Shown: piece by piece, positions 17,368-27,339 of the stretch | Layout: each line of letters begins with the position of its first letter | Position numbering within the stretch: position 1 is the first letter of the stretch | From: Lachnospiraceae bacterium | GTDB lineage: Bacteria; Bacillota; Clostridia; Lachnospirales; Lachnospiraceae | NCBI GenBank assembly: GCA_024684085.1 | Contig: JAIKXM010000039.1 | Location: 104,668 to 168,667, forward strand | Length of the DNA: 64,000 bases | Direction of reading: 5' to 3' | Position numbers and translations under genes: made by a program | The notes under the pieces: generated by a model | What the model was told of the DNA's origin: nothing | Seen by the model: only the letters and a program-made list of their open reading frames with translations | The model's database searches: none

Positions 17368-18297
17368 CTATTCAACATGAGTATGTGTAAAAATGTGGTC
17401 ATTGCAGTATTCATAATTACCGTTACATCTTGAACAGAATCTAAATTCCAATTCGGGATCGGTAAGATCCGTCCTTCCGCAGACAGCACACTTATGCTTG
17501 CCCACCATATTCTTTGCCGCCTGATCATACTTAACCTTATTGGCCTCTTTTCTGAATTTCACTCTGGTCTTCATCTGGTTAGGATGCAGCTTGACTTTTC
17601 TCCTGATCCTATTGAAAAAGAGCACGAAATTGAGCATTGAACAGCCGATGACGATAAACCTGATAAGGAATACGACCGCACCGCCCCATGCACCGTAGAT
17701 AACAGCCGCTTCTATCGGCGTGACTATAACCTCATACAAGAGGATCAGAGCATAGATTATTCCAAGATACTTAACCTTCACCGGTAAGATGAAATAGAGA
17801 TATACCTTAACCTCCGGCATAGTCGCGGCAAAAGCAAGAAACAGCGACATATTAACATAGTATGTGCTTATATGATCGCCCACACTATTAGCGATCTCAC
17901 CTGTTCCCATAAGCAACAGCACAATATACAGGACAAAGCTTCCTATGATCGTGTAGATGAATCCCGATATCAGATACTCATTCAGTCTGTAAGTCCCCCA
18001 TATTTTCTCCAAAGTTCTGCCTATAGAGTAATAAAAGAACAAACTGACCACAATGAACAATATGCTCGTATCCGACGGCGGTATTATAAGCCAGGTTACA
18101 AGGCGCCATATCTGTCCCTTTAAGATCATAGACGGTTCTAACGTAAGATATGATGTATAATCATAATTGACCAGTTGAATGATATATCCCAACGCATAGC
18201 AGATGATAAGATATAAAGTGATATTGCTGATCGCATAATTCGAGAACTTGTCCTCAATTCTGTCTCTAAGCTTCATATTACATACACATTCGATCAC
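17368..18297 (-). CDS. Rhomboid-like membrane protein with C-terminal Zn ribbon, probably non-proteolytic
   Basis: 309 aa with about six membrane helices. GQIWRLVTWLIIPP, then YSIGRTLEKIWGTYRLNEYL, match the rhomboid L1-TM2 region. No GxSG catalytic serine motif or matching catalytic His is visible, so a pseudoprotease is likely. The C-terminal soluble tail has CAVCGR...CSRCNGNYEYC, a four-Cys zinc ribbon with extra Cys/His (HIFTHTH). GTG 18297 has AAGGGA seven bases upstream; ATG 18276 is an alternative without a ribosome site. It is 43 bases upstream of the sigma-like gene on the same strand, so probably the first gene of that transcript. Confidence 0.75.
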   Translation of the reverse strand: MIECVCNMKLRDRIEDKFSNYAISNITLYLIICYALGYIIQLVNYDYTSYLTLEPSMILKGQIWRLVTWLIIPPSDTSILFIVVSLFFYYSIGRTLEKIWGTYRLNEYLISGFIYTIIGSFVLYIVLLLMGTGEIANSVGDHISTYYVNMSLFLAFAATMPEVKVYLYFILPVKVKYLGIIYALILLYEVIVTPIEAAVIYGAWGGAVVFLIRFIVIGCSMLNFVLFFNRIRRKVKLHPNQMKTRVKFRKEANKVKYDQAAKNMVGKHKCAVCGRTDLTDPELEFRFCSRCNGNYEYCNDHIFTHTHVE

Positions 18298-18415
18298 CGA
18301 ATGTTCCCTTTCGTAATTCTTTCTTCCGGCTTTTGGAATCCCTTAGATTTTATCATAATTATTCATATAAAAAATAAAAAATTTATAAATTCGCGGTTCT
18401 TTGAAGTACATGAAG

Positions 18416-18444
18416 TTGATTTTTGGAGCTCATTAGCGTAAGAT
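18416..18444 (+). promoter_or_regulatory. Promoter of the dehydratase/activase gene
   Basis: TTGATT (18416-18421), 17 bases, TAAGAT (18439-18444), then about 30 bases to GAGGTGA and the ATG at 18486. Confidence 0.55.
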
Positions 18445-18485
18445 ATGACACGGTGCGATAGTTTTTAAATGTCTTGAGGTGACTT

Positions 18486-21400
18486 ATGGCTTTATCACAT
18501 ATGACTCTTGGAATCGATATAGGTTCCACAACAGTTAAGATAGCGATCCTTGATAGCGACAATGAACTTGTCTTCTCCGATTACAGAAGGCATCTTGCCG
18601 ATATTCAGGGTACTCTTTCCATATTACTAAAAAAGGCCGGTGACGAGTTAGGAGATATCATACTCCATCCCGTTATCACAGGGTCGGGCGGCCTTACTCT
18701 CGCCAATCATCTTGAAGTTCCTTTTACACAGGAAGTTATAGCGGTATCGACATCTCTTGAGCATTATGCTCCTCAGACTGATGTTGCGATAGAGCTCGGC
18801 GGTGAGGATGCCAAGATCATATATTTCGAGAACGGTAATGTTGAACAGCGTATGAACGGTATTTGCGCCGGTGGTACAGGCTCCTTTATTGACCAGATGG
18901 CATCTCTTCTGCAGACTGATGCTTCGGGTCTTAATGAATATGCCAAGCATTACAACTCTCTCTATACCATAGCTGCCAGATGCGGTGTATTCGCGAAGAC
19001 TGATATCCAGCCTCTTATCAATGACGGTGCAACCAAGGAAGATCTGTCGGCTTCAATATTCCAGGCTGTTGTCAATCAGACTATCTCGGGTCTCGCCTGC
19101 GGTAAGCCTATCAGAGGACATGTTGCCTTTCTCGGCGGCCCTCTTCACTTCCTGTCTGAGCTTAAGATCGCGTTTATCCGTACACTTAAGCTCGATGATG
19201 AGCACACTATAGAACTTGACAATTCACATCTCTTCGCGGCTATCGGCTCTGCCCTTAATGCCAAGGAAGATGTAAGCATACAGCTTAATAAGCTTATTGA
19301 ACGTTTGGACGACGGCATCAAGATGGACTTCGAAGTAGCTCGAATGGAGCCTCTTTTTGCCAATGACGAAGAATACAAAGAGTTCACGGACAGACATGAG
19401 AAAGCTCATGTCGAAACTGCAGATCTTTCCGAATATCAGGGTAACTGTTTCCTCGGTATCGATGCAGGTTCTACCACTACCAAGATGGCTCTTATATCAG
19501 AAGACGGTAAGCTGTTACACTCTTTCTACAGCAGTAATAACGGTAATCCTCTTCAGACTGCCATTGACGCACTGAAAGATATCTACACCTCTCTTCCCGA
19601 GGGTGTTAAGATCGTCAGAGCTTGTTCTACAGGATACGGCGAAGCTCTTATGAAGGCTGCTTTCCTTCTGGACGACGGTGAAGTAGAGACTGTTGCGCAT
19701 TACTATGCAGCTGCTTTCTTCGAGCCTAATGTTGACTGTATCCTTGATATCGGCGGTCAGGATATGAAATGTATCAAGATCAAGGATAACTGTGTTGATT
19801 CCGTACAGCTTAACGAAGCATGTTCTTCGGGCTGTGGTTCATTCATTGAGACATTTGCAGGATCTCTGGATCTTTCTGTTGAGGACTTTGCCTCTGCTGC
19901 ACTTTTTGCGCCTCACCCCATCGATCTTGGAACAAGATGTACCGTATTCATGAACTCCAAGGTTAAGCAGGCACAGAAGGAAGGAGCGACCGTTGCCGAT
20001 ATCTCGGCAGGTCTTGCCTATTCGGTTATCAAGAACGCCTTATTCAAGGTTATCAAAGTATCCAGCGCTTCCGAACTCGGTAAGAATATCGTAGTTCAGG
20101 GTGGAACTTTCTATAATAATGCCGTACTGCGATCTTTTGAGAAGATCGCCGATTGTCATGCCATAAGACCTGACATCGCAGGTATAATGGGTGCTTTCGG
20201 TGCTGCCCTTATCTCTCGTGAACAGTACACCGAAGGTTATAAGACTACAATGCTCGACCTTAAAGGCCTTAATGACCTTACATATGAGACGAGCATGACC
20301 AAGTGTCAGGGCTGTACCAATAACTGTCGTCTTACCATTAACAGATTCACAGGCGGCAGACAGTATATATCAGGAAATCGTTGTGAAAGAGGTCTCGGCA
20401 AGTCCAAGAAGGAAGGCGCAGCTCCCAATCTCTATGAGTATAAGCTTAATCGCCTCTTCGGATATGAACCTCTCTCTCCCGATAAGGCATTCCGCGGAAC
20501 CGTAGGTATACCGAGAGTCCTCAATATGTATGAGAACTATCCGTTCTGGTATGTCTTCTTCACGGAACTCGGTTACAGAGTAGTACTCTCTCCGGCTTCC
20601 AACCATAAGATATACGAATTGGGCATAGAATCGATCCCCAGTGAATCGGAATGTTATCCTGCCAAGCTTGCTCACGGACATATAATGTGGCTTATCAACC
20701 AGAAGGTTGATTTCATCTTCTATCCTTCCGTTTTCTATGAGAGGAATGAGTTTAAGGAAGCCAATAACCATTATAACTGTCCTATAGTTACATCTTATCC
20801 CGAGAATATCAAGAATAATGTTGAGGAGATCACCAACGGCTCAGTACGTTTTGTTAATCCCTTCCTTGCATTTACCTCGGAAGAGACTCTCCGCAGTGAG
20901 CTTGTTAAGACTTTCAGTTATATAGATCCCGCAGATGTTGCATCGGCTGTTCACAAAGGCTTCGAAGAACAGAACAGATGCCATCTCGATATACAGAAGA
21001 AAGGTGAAGAGACTATCAAATATCTCGACGAGACAGGTAAGAAGGGAATCGTTCTCGCAGGACGTCCTTACCACCTTGATCCCGAGATCAATCACGGTAT
21101 TCCGGAACTGATCAACTCTTATGATTTTGCGGTTCTGACCGAGGACAGTGTTTCACACCTTGCTTCTCCCGAACGTCCTCTAATCGTATCAGATCAGTGG
21201 ATGTATCATTCAAGACTCTATGCTGCAGCAAGTTACGTTAAGACACGTGATAATATAGATCTTATTCAGCTTAATTCTTTCGGATGCGGTCTTGATGCCG
21301 TAACAACGGATCAGGTATATGATATCCTGTCCGGTTCTGATAAGATATATACCTGCCTTAAGATCGATGAGGTCAACAACCTCGGTGCTGCAAGGATACG

Positions 21401-22715
21401 TGTTCGTTCTCTTATATCAGCGCTTAAGGTTAAGGAACGTACGGGCAGGCAGCGTACCATCAACTCTTCCGCTATCAATAAAGTGAAGTTCACAGAAGAG
21501 ATGAGAAAGAATTACACGATCATCTGTCCTCAGATGTCACCTATTCACTTTGATATCTTCGGACCGGCTTTGGCTGCCGCCGGATATAATTTTGTAGTAC
21601 TTAATAATGACAACAGATCTGCTATCGATACGGGTCTTAGATATGTTAATAATGATGCCTGCTATCCTTCACTTCTTGTTGTAGGTCAGATAATGGCTGC
21701 CCTTGAGTCGGGTGAATATGACCTTGACAGAGTTGCCATTGTTATGACTCAGACAGGTGGCTGTTGCCGTGCGACCAATTACGTCGGATTTATCAGACGT
21801 GCACTTAGAAAAGCAGGTATGGCTCATATTCCGGTTATCTCACTTAACCTTGGTGGGATCGAGACCAATCCCGGATTCAAGATCAATGCCAAACTGCTTG
21901 TCAGAGCCGCTTACGGTGCTGCTCTCGGAGATATCCTTCAGAAGACAGTTTATCGTATGAGACCATATGAGATCACTCCCGGTTCAACCGAAGAGATGCA
22001 TCAGAAATGGCTCAAGAAGTGTATTGAATTTGTTACAAACGGATTCCCCACATATCACAGATTTGCTTCACTCAGCAAAGCCATGATAGAGGATTTTGAT
22101 ACTATTCCTATCCATGAAGATCTTAAGAAACCCAGAGTCGGCATCGTAGGTGAGATCCTTGTTAAGTACTCTCCCACCGGTAACAATCATCTGGTAGAAC
22201 TCCTTGAGAGTGAAGGTGCCGAAGCTGTTGTTCCCGAGCTTTTGGGATTCATGCATTACTGCTTCTACGATCAGGTATTCAAGGCAGAACACCTTGGAGG
22301 ATCACATAAATCAGCATTTATCAGCAATATGGGTATCAGATTACTCGAATTTGTTCAGAAGCCTGCCAATAAGGCATTTAAGAATAGCAGGCATTTCGAG
22401 CCTTACTGCAATATCCGTGAACTGGTTGAATATGCATCCGACTATGTATCGATCGGCAATCAGGCAGGTGAAGGCTGGTTCCTGGTCGGTGAGATGATAG
22501 AGCTCATCCACTCAGGCGCAGGTAATATCGTATGCTGTCAGCCCTTCGGTTGTCTGCCCAATCATATAGTAGGTAAGGGTGTTATCAAGCAGATAAGACA
22601 TACGCACCCCGAAGCCAATATCGTAGCTATTGACTACGATCCCGGTGCAAGTGAAGTTAATCAGCTTAACCGAATCAAGCTGATGCTAAGTACCGCATTC
22701 AAGAAAATGAGATAA
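18486..22715 (+). CDS. Fused 2-hydroxyacyl-CoA dehydratase activase / dehydratase-like protein
   Basis: 1,409 aa. Two ASKHA ATPase (BcrAD/BadFG, HgdC-like) domains come first: [19 protein letters not shown] (from residue 7) with [12 protein letters not shown] and [11 protein letters not shown], and [20 protein letters not shown] (from about 322) with [12 protein letters not shown] and [14 protein letters not shown]. The Cys of these segments are the [4Fe-4S] ligands known in the activator family. A DUF2229 module ([20 protein letters not shown]) and a dehydratase-like half with scattered Cys follow. By family, such proteins do ATP-driven low-potential electron transfer, but the substrate of this fused form is unknown. 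It stands alone on the plus strand with its own promoter and terminator. Confidence 0.93.
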   Translation: MALSHMTLGIDIGSTTVKIAILDSDNELVFSDYRRHLADIQGTLSILLKKAGDELGDIILHPVITGSGGLTLANHLEVPFTQEVIAVSTSLEHYAPQTDVAIELGGEDAKIIYFENGNVEQRMNGICAGGTGSFIDQMASLLQTDASGLNEYAKHYNSLYTIAARCGVFAKTDIQPLINDGATKEDLSASIFQAVVNQTISGLACGKPIRGHVAFLGGPLHFLSELKIAFIRTLKLDDEHTIELDNSHLFAAIGSALNAKEDVSIQLNKLIERLDDGIKMDFEVARMEPLFANDEEYKEFTDRHEKAHVETADLSEYQGNCFLGIDAGSTTTKMALISEDGKLLHSFYSSNNGNPLQTAIDALKDIYTSLPEGVKIVRACSTGYGEALMKAAFLLDDGEVETVAHYYAAAFFEPNVDCILDIGGQDMKCIKIKDNCVDSVQLNEACSSGCGSFIETFAGSLDLSVEDFASAALFAPHPIDLGTRCTVFMNSKVKQAQKEGATVADISAGLAYSVIKNALFKVIKVSSASELGKNIVVQGGTFYNNAVLRSFEKIADCHAIRPDIAGIMGAFGAALISREQYTEGYKTTMLDLKGLNDLTYETSMTKCQGCTNNCRLTINRFTGGRQYISGNRCERGLGKSKKEGAAPNLYEYKLNRLFGYEPLSPDKAFRGTVGIPRVLNMYENYPFWYVFFTELGYRVVLSPASNHKIYELGIESIPSESECYPAKLAHGHIMWLINQKVDFIFYPSVFYERNEFKEANNHYNCPIVTSYPENIKNNVEEITNGSVRFVNPFLAFTSEETLRSELVKTFSYIDPADVASAVHKGFEEQNRCHLDIQKKGEETIKYLDETGKKGIVLAGRPYHLDPEINHGIPELINSYDFAVLTEDSVSHLASPERPLIVSDQWMYHSRLYAAASYVKTRDNIDLIQLNSFGCGLDAVTTDQVYDILSGSDKIYTCLKIDEVNNLGAARIRVRSLISALKVKERTGRQRTINSSAINKVKFTEEMRKNYTIICPQMSPIHFDIFGPALAAAGYNFVVLNNDNRSAIDTGLRYVNNDACYPSLLVVGQIMAALESGEYDLDRVAIVMTQTGGCCRATNYVGFIRRALRKAGMAHIPVISLNLGGIETNPGFKINAKLLVRAAYGAALGDILQKTVYRMRPYEITPGSTEEMHQKWLKKCIEFVTNGFPTYHRFASLSKAMIEDFDTIPIHEDLKKPRVGIVGEILVKYSPTGNNHLVELLESEGAEAVVPELLGFMHYCFYDQVFKAEHLGGSHKSAFISNMGIRLLEFVQKPANKAFKNSRHFEPYCNIRELVEYASDYVSIGNQAGEGWFLVGEMIELIHSGAGNIVCCQPFGCLPNHIVGKGVIKQIRHTHPEANIVAIDYDPGASEVNQLNRIKLMLSTAFKKMR

Positions 22716-22740
22716 TACCAAGTATTCATAATAATACGAA

Positions 22741-22797
22741 GATAAAGACAGCAAAAAGCCCTGTATTAAACAAACAGGGCTTTTTACTGTCTTTATC
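22741..22797. terminator. Long bidirectional terminator
   Basis: GATAAAGACAG.AAAAAGCCCTGT and ACAGGGCTTTTT.CTGTCTTTATC pair over 23 of 24 positions around a nine-base loop, with A and T runs inside the arms. Its right edge touches the stop codon of the convergent gene at 22796. Confidence 0.88.
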
Positions 22798-23089
22798 ACA
22801 TTATAGTGCACAGTGGTTTGTCCTTAACCGCATTCCATATCTCGGCTCGCTTAACAAGCTGTTCATTAAGCCAGGCAACCGCCTCTGCACATCCATCCTT
22901 AGTCATCGGGAAAGTCTCATAAGTCTTCATAACTTCCTCCGTTTTTTCAAAACAATACGGCTCCGGCCAGATACAGCCTCCCATAGTATCATCATCCGAT
23001 TTCCAAAGCTTGTACCTCATTCCGTTCATCGAACCTATTAATGGCTCTTTTTTTATGAAATTAAATGAAATTGTTGCGGGATCTATCAT
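22796..23089 (-). CDS. Conserved-looking 97-aa protein of unknown function
   Basis: A small soluble protein (MIDPATISFNFIKKEPLIGS...MRYKLWKSDDDTMGGCIWPEPY), rich in aromatic residues, with two Cys that do not form a pair motif. I do not know a function. GAGG lies eight bases before the ATG. It follows the YesN-like regulator gene by 31 bases on the same strand and ends at the terminator, so it may be the last gene of the solute-binding/YesMN transcript. Confidence 0.7.
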   Translation of the reverse strand: MIDPATISFNFIKKEPLIGSMNGMRYKLWKSDDDTMGGCIWPEPYCFEKTEEVMKTYETFPMTKDGCAEAVAWLNEQLVKRAEIWNAVKDKPLCTIM

Positions 23090-23120
23090 CTTATCATCCT
23101 CTTTCCCTTCGATCTATTAT

Positions 23121-23906
23121 TTATTCCGGCTCTTTTCCTTCCTTGATGAAGCTCTTACGATATTCGGAAGGTGTCATGCCCTTATTCTTCTTGAAGACTC
23201 TGTAGAAATACTTATCGTCCTTGAATCCGACCTTATAAGCGATCTCATAAGTCTTAAGCGAATGTCCTGCAAGATATATGCATGCATGATCCACTCTTAC
23301 CCTGTTAAGGTAATCTATGAAACATATATTCATATGCTTGGAAAACAGCGAAGACAGATATCCCGGTGTGATATCAACCTTCTCTGCAACATCTTCCAGA
23401 CTTAAGGGCATATAGTATTCTCTCTCAATTATCTTCACGGCCTCAGATACGAAATAATTATCATTCCGCCTCTCATACCCCGGTGCTCTGTCTTCCGCAT
23501 CACTGTCTTTGAAGAATCTGTTGGCGATATTATATACCTTATCCAGTATATCCGAAGACCTGCTGGGCTTCAGGATATAATCTACCGCTCCTGCCTTAAG
23601 AGCCGCCTGTGCATATGAAAACTCATCATAACTCGTAAGCACGATAGTCTTAGGCAGAACTCCGGCATCTCCTGCTTCCTGCATAACTTCAATTCCGTCT
23701 TTCACCGGCATCTGTATATCCAATAACATTATATCCGGCTGAAATTTATAGATCAGATCCAGCGCTTCCGCACCGTTAGAAGCTGTCATGATCCTGTCGA
23801 ATCTGTCCGAATGAAGCTCTATATACTTCTGCATTCCCTTACGGATGGTATCCTCATCATCCACGATCAGCAGCGTGAGCTCTCTCTCTCCTATTTGTAT
23901 ACCCAT
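23121..23906 (-). CDS. AraC-type response regulator (YesN-like)
   Basis: 261 aa. The N-terminal receiver has VDDEDT (acidic pocket), phospho-acceptor Asp63 in LLDIQMPVKDG, Thr/Ser in LTSYDEFSYA and Lys in YILKPSR. The C-terminal AraC DNA-binding domain has two helix-turn-helix motifs (LEDVAEKVDITPGYLSSLFS; YEIAYKVGFKDDKYFYRVFK). It begins 25 bases after the histidine kinase. Likely target: the promoter of its own cluster, where a TGTTCA..TGAACA palindrome lies (27025-27066). The pair resembles sugar-sensing YesMN systems of gut Firmicutes. Confidence 0.93.
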   Translation of the reverse strand: MGIQIGERELTLLIVDDEDTIRKGMQKYIELHSDRFDRIMTASNGAEALDLIYKFQPDIMLLDIQMPVKDGIEVMQEAGDAGVLPKTIVLTSYDEFSYAQAALKAGAVDYILKPSRSSDILDKVYNIANRFFKDSDAEDRAPGYERRNDNYFVSEAVKIIEREYYMPLSLEDVAEKVDITPGYLSSLFSKHMNICFIDYLNRVRVDHACIYLAGHSLKTYEIAYKVGFKDDKYFYRVFKKNKGMTPSEYRKSFIKEGKEPE

Positions 23907-23931
23907 ATTAACCTTACCCCGTTTTTAACTT

Positions 23932-25674
23932 TTATATCGGTATTCTGATAATAACCTTAGTGCCGATATTCACATCACTTTGAATCTCCAGACTATACCT
24001 GTCATCATACAGGATCTCAAGTCTGTCTCTGATATTCTTAATCGCATATCTGCCGATCCTCTGTCCGGAATACTTCCTGCTGTCTTCAACCCATATACTG
24101 TCCAATTGTTCCTTCGTCATTCCGACACCGTTATCTTCTACTTCCAGATGACAGTAACCGTTTTCCGATCTGGCTCTGACGATAAGGCAGAAGTCCTGCT
24201 GTACCTTTTCAAAGCCATGAACAACCGCATTCTCAACAAAAGGCTGGAGGATAAGCTTCGGTATCTTAACAGAATACAGACTTTCCTCTATCTCGAATCT
24301 GTATTCGAGTCTCTTGCCGAATCTCATCTTCTGGATCGAAAGATATCTCTCTAACAGCTCACTCTCCTTTCTTAATTCTACCATGCTCTCACCGTTATTC
24401 AGAGTTAACCTGAACAGATCAGAAAGAGCAAGTACATCTTCTGCAAGCTTCTCATTGCCCGCATCAACAAGATTCCAATACAGTGAATCCAGAGTATTGT
24501 ACAGGAAATGCGGATTGATCTGCGCCTGCAATACGTCAATTTCGCTCTGTTTTTCACGAAGAGCAAGAACATAATTACGTAGTATCAGTGAGTTCATCTC
24601 CTGCATCATACTGTTGAATGTCGCGGACACCTGTCCTATCTCATCCGCTGACTGAACCCTGACATGCTGATTGAGATTACCTCTCTTAACATCATCCATG
24701 GCCTTACGCAATGTAAGCAGCGGTTTGGTGATCAGATTGGATACGATGAGCAATACCGGGAGGAGACCGATAAGAACACCTATCATGAAGTAAAGCGCGG
24801 AATCAAGAGCCTGCAGATACAACTTATCATACTTAGCTTTATCAGCCAGTTTAACGACCGAATATATCTCATTATCTCCGACATTGGTAAATGGTATATA
24901 GTCATTAAGCTGACCACTCTGATAATCTCTTAAGATATTGTTCGGCACATCTTTGTTGGATGCGACAACATCACCGTAGAAATTCAGTACAAATACGTAA
25001 TTCTCCTCATATTTTGCTGCAGCCGCACATGCATCATCTATAGCCTGAGAATCGGCGCCGATACATATATAGCCAAGAGCAACGCTCTTATTGACATTGA
25101 AGATCTCACGACATAAGACTATCTTATCATCCATATTACTCTCGTAGAAATCTCCGTATCCCTTACCGGCTCTGTAAAGAGAATAATTGCCTCTCGAATT
25201 GATGGCCTGCTTATAAGGCTTGCTATCTCTTATATCTTCATACTGCAGGAACGATGAATGATCCAGACAGCTCGTATACGGCATGACCTGATTCTCCGGA
25301 AACAGGGCTATCGTCTTGATCTGTCCGTTAAGAGCGATCATTCCGTGGATAAAAGAAAACGGGGCCTTATCAGTCCATAGATCGCTTTCCTGATTAAGCG
25401 TATAGATATTCCTGGCTTCAAGTATCTCCCTGATCTCGCTGTTGATCGTGATATATGACCCGAACTCCTGCATGACCGATTCGATCGAACCGACAAATCC
25501 ATACAGTGATTCAACATCTGATGCACATTCCTTATTCATTTCTTCCTTAAAACGTTCAAGATTGGAACAATACATAATAACACTGATACACAACAGGATC
25601 GGCGTAACAAACAGGTATGTATATATTACGATCTTGGCTTTTATACTCAGATCTTTAAGTCTTCGCATAGGCAT
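23932..25674 (-). CDS. Sensor histidine kinase (YesM-like)
   Basis: About 580 aa. One membrane helix near the N-terminus (IVIYTYLFVTPILLCISVIM), a long extracellular sensor region (about 35-275), a second helix (FMIGVLIGLLPVLLIVSNLI), a HAMP-like linker (KPLLTLRKAMDDVKRGNLNQ), then the His_kinase domain with the phospho-His near residue 389 (QINPHFLYNTLDSLYW). HATPase motifs follow (LQPFVENAVVHGF, DNGVGM). ATG 25674 overlaps the stop of the binding-protein gene; ATG 25668, with AGGT seven bases before it, is equally likely. The partner is the AraC-type regulator downstream. Confidence 0.93.
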   Translation of the reverse strand: MPMRRLKDLSIKAKIVIYTYLFVTPILLCISVIMYCSNLERFKEEMNKECASDVESLYGFVGSIESVMQEFGSYITINSEIREILEARNIYTLNQESDLWTDKAPFSFIHGMIALNGQIKTIALFPENQVMPYTSCLDHSSFLQYEDIRDSKPYKQAINSRGNYSLYRAGKGYGDFYESNMDDKIVLCREIFNVNKSVALGYICIGADSQAIDDACAAAAKYEENYVFVLNFYGDVVASNKDVPNNILRDYQSGQLNDYIPFTNVGDNEIYSVVKLADKAKYDKLYLQALDSALYFMIGVLIGLLPVLLIVSNLITKPLLTLRKAMDDVKRGNLNQHVRVQSADEIGQVSATFNSMMQEMNSLILRNYVLALREKQSEIDVLQAQINPHFLYNTLDSLYWNLVDAGNEKLAEDVLALSDLFRLTLNNGESMVELRKESELLERYLSIQKMRFGKRLEYRFEIEESLYSVKIPKLILQPFVENAVVHGFEKVQQDFCLIVRARSENGYCHLEVEDNGVGMTKEQLDSIWVEDSRKYSGQRIGRYAIKNIRDRLEILYDDRYSLEIQSDVNIGTKVIIRIPI

Positions 25675-26960
25675 TACCTGCAGCTCTCTGAGAGCAGTTC
25701 ATCAAATTCCTCAAAAGTCATCGATCCTCCGGATGCCTTCCCGATATTATCCTCAAAACATTGCTTGTATCTGGACGATCCCCTGTCATTAACCGGTGTT
25801 CCGGATGTTCCACCTGCATTATTGATGTAATTCATCCATGTCTTCATAACAGAAGTCTCTTTGCCGGTAACATATTCAGACTGATTCTGGGCAGCCATTC
25901 CAAGATTATTCTCCATGCCGTACTTGGAGAGCTTATCCTTCCGGAACATGAACAATAGAAAATCCATTGCGACTTCCTTATACTGCGAAGATGAAGAAAC
26001 CGAATAACCGCCACCGAACCATCCCATCACGTAGCCTTCTTCATTATGACCTTCAAATCCCGGCATGAGAAATACTCCGATATTATTCCTAATATCCGCA
26101 GGAACATTTAGATCTACGGCAAGTGACGAATCCCATGAACCGGAATAGAACATTACAGCCTGTCCGCTTGTGAACAATCCCATAGCCTCGCCGTAATCCT
26201 TATTCTCATACTGGCGTTCGAAAGCAGCGGACTCCACGGTCTCATTCAGTACCTCCATAGCCTTAATGAGATCATCTTTTTCAAAATCACCGCTCTCTAT
26301 GGCAGTATCAAGAACATAAGCCCTTCGTCTGCCCGACAGATTGAGCAGGATATTATCGTAATATACGGCAAGAGGCCATCCGTCAGCTCCGTCAATAGAG
26401 ATCGGTATAAGTCCCGCCTTCCTTATGGAAGCACAGAGGCATAACAGCTCTTCGTAAGTCTTAGGTATCTTCCATCCGTTCTCCTCGAACAGTTTCTTGT
26501 TGTAATAAAACCCGACAAGATCTGTGTTACGGGGAAGTCCGTAGAGATTATCGTTATATGTGAAGCCGTCAAGCGCACCGCTTACAAATCCGTAATCACT
26601 GATGCTGTCGATATCGATAGGCTCTAACATACCGGCTTCGGCAACTTCCTTAATGAATGAGGGCTGTCCCCATACACTGAAGATATCAGGCATCCCGTCA
26701 TATTCACATGCCTTGAACCTGATCTTATAAGCCTCTTCCTCAAGACTCTCGACATTAATGGATACATTGGGATGACGCTCCATATATTCATCGATTATAC
26801 ATTGCTCCACATATCCCTGTCCGACATTTCTGTCTGTCAGATTGGTAAAAAGAGTGAGCTCTATCTGTTCCTCTTCAACCTTTTCCTCTCTTTCACAACC
26901 TGTCAGCATCAGGATTAAAGCAAGCATAAGAACAGGTATCAGATATGAAGTTTTTTTCAT
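25674..26960 (-). CDS. Orphan family-1 extracellular solute-binding lipoprotein
   Basis: 428 aa from the chosen start. The signal peptide MKKTSYLIPVLMLALILMLT is followed by lipobox LTGC. The body is a typical sugar/oligosaccharide-binding fold: ELTLFTNLTDRNVGQGYVEQ, DEYMERHPNVSINV, GLPRNTDLVGFYYNKKLFEE and a Trp-rich region near the end of the second lobe. A start at ATG 27005 (15 more residues) is possible; neither has a clear ribosome site. No permease or ATPase genes are near, and it overlaps the sensor kinase gene, so it more likely feeds ligand information to the YesM-like kinase than to a local transporter (inference). Confidence 0.88.
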   Translation of the reverse strand: MKKTSYLIPVLMLALILMLTGCEREEKVEEEQIELTLFTNLTDRNVGQGYVEQCIIDEYMERHPNVSINVESLEEEAYKIRFKACEYDGMPDIFSVWGQPSFIKEVAEAGMLEPIDIDSISDYGFVSGALDGFTYNDNLYGLPRNTDLVGFYYNKKLFEENGWKIPKTYEELLCLCASIRKAGLIPISIDGADGWPLAVYYDNILLNLSGRRRAYVLDTAIESGDFEKDDLIKAMEVLNETVESAAFERQYENKDYGEAMGLFTSGQAVMFYSGSWDSSLAVDLNVPADIRNNIGVFLMPGFEGHNEEGYVMGWFGGGYSVSSSSQYKEVAMDFLLFMFRKDKLSKYGMENNLGMAAQNQSEYVTGKETSVMKTWMNYINNAGGTSGTPVNDRGSSRYKQCFEDNIGKASGGSMTFEEFDELLSESCR

Positions 26961-27024
26961 GTTCCTGATGATCCGATCAGGCAATGATCCAGGTATTCTT
27001 TTCATATAATAAAACGTTTTCTTA

Positions 27025-27066
27025 TGTTCAAATGAACATCCCGTGTTCTTTAATTTGAAGTGAACA
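27025..27066 (-). promoter_or_regulatory. Possible operator: repeated TGTTC/GAACA half-sites
   Basis: A perfect palindrome TGTTCA AA TGAACA (27025-27038) is followed by a second, wider pair TGTTCT (27044-27049) and TGAACA (27061-27066). The sites lie upstream of the solute-binding lipoprotein. A weak extended promoter (TTGCGA, 17 bases, TATCGA with TGC before it) would lie just upstream on the minus strand. Candidate binding site for the AraC-type regulator; inferred from symmetry and position. Confidence 0.4.
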
Positions 27067-27205
27067 TTAAGATCGATAGCATGTATATGATCTTTTCGCA
27101 AAATTCACCCCATTTATTATACTATCAAAACAATGATTATTATAGCCCCTATTAAATGTAAATAGGCTGAATAATTGCGTTTTTTCATTAAAATTGTCTT
27201 TAAAT

Positions 27206-27234
27206 TTGGAAGAATTAGTAATATAATATATATA
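27206..27234 (+). promoter_or_regulatory. Possible promoter of the AroA-like gene
   Basis: TTGGAA (27206-27211), 17 bases, TATATA (27229-27234); a perfect TATAAT also lies at 27222-27227 but with no matching -35. The 379 bases 26961-27339 are AT-rich, hold this promoter and the half-sites above, and contain no gene that I can support. Confidence 0.35.
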
Positions 27235-27339
27235 TAGGAAATCGTATATGCTGATGCGATTTCCGCGATGATATTGATGCATTAGTCGTTCTATTAATTC
27301 AATTAATGCAATTAAGTACCATGTAAAGGAAGTGATAGT

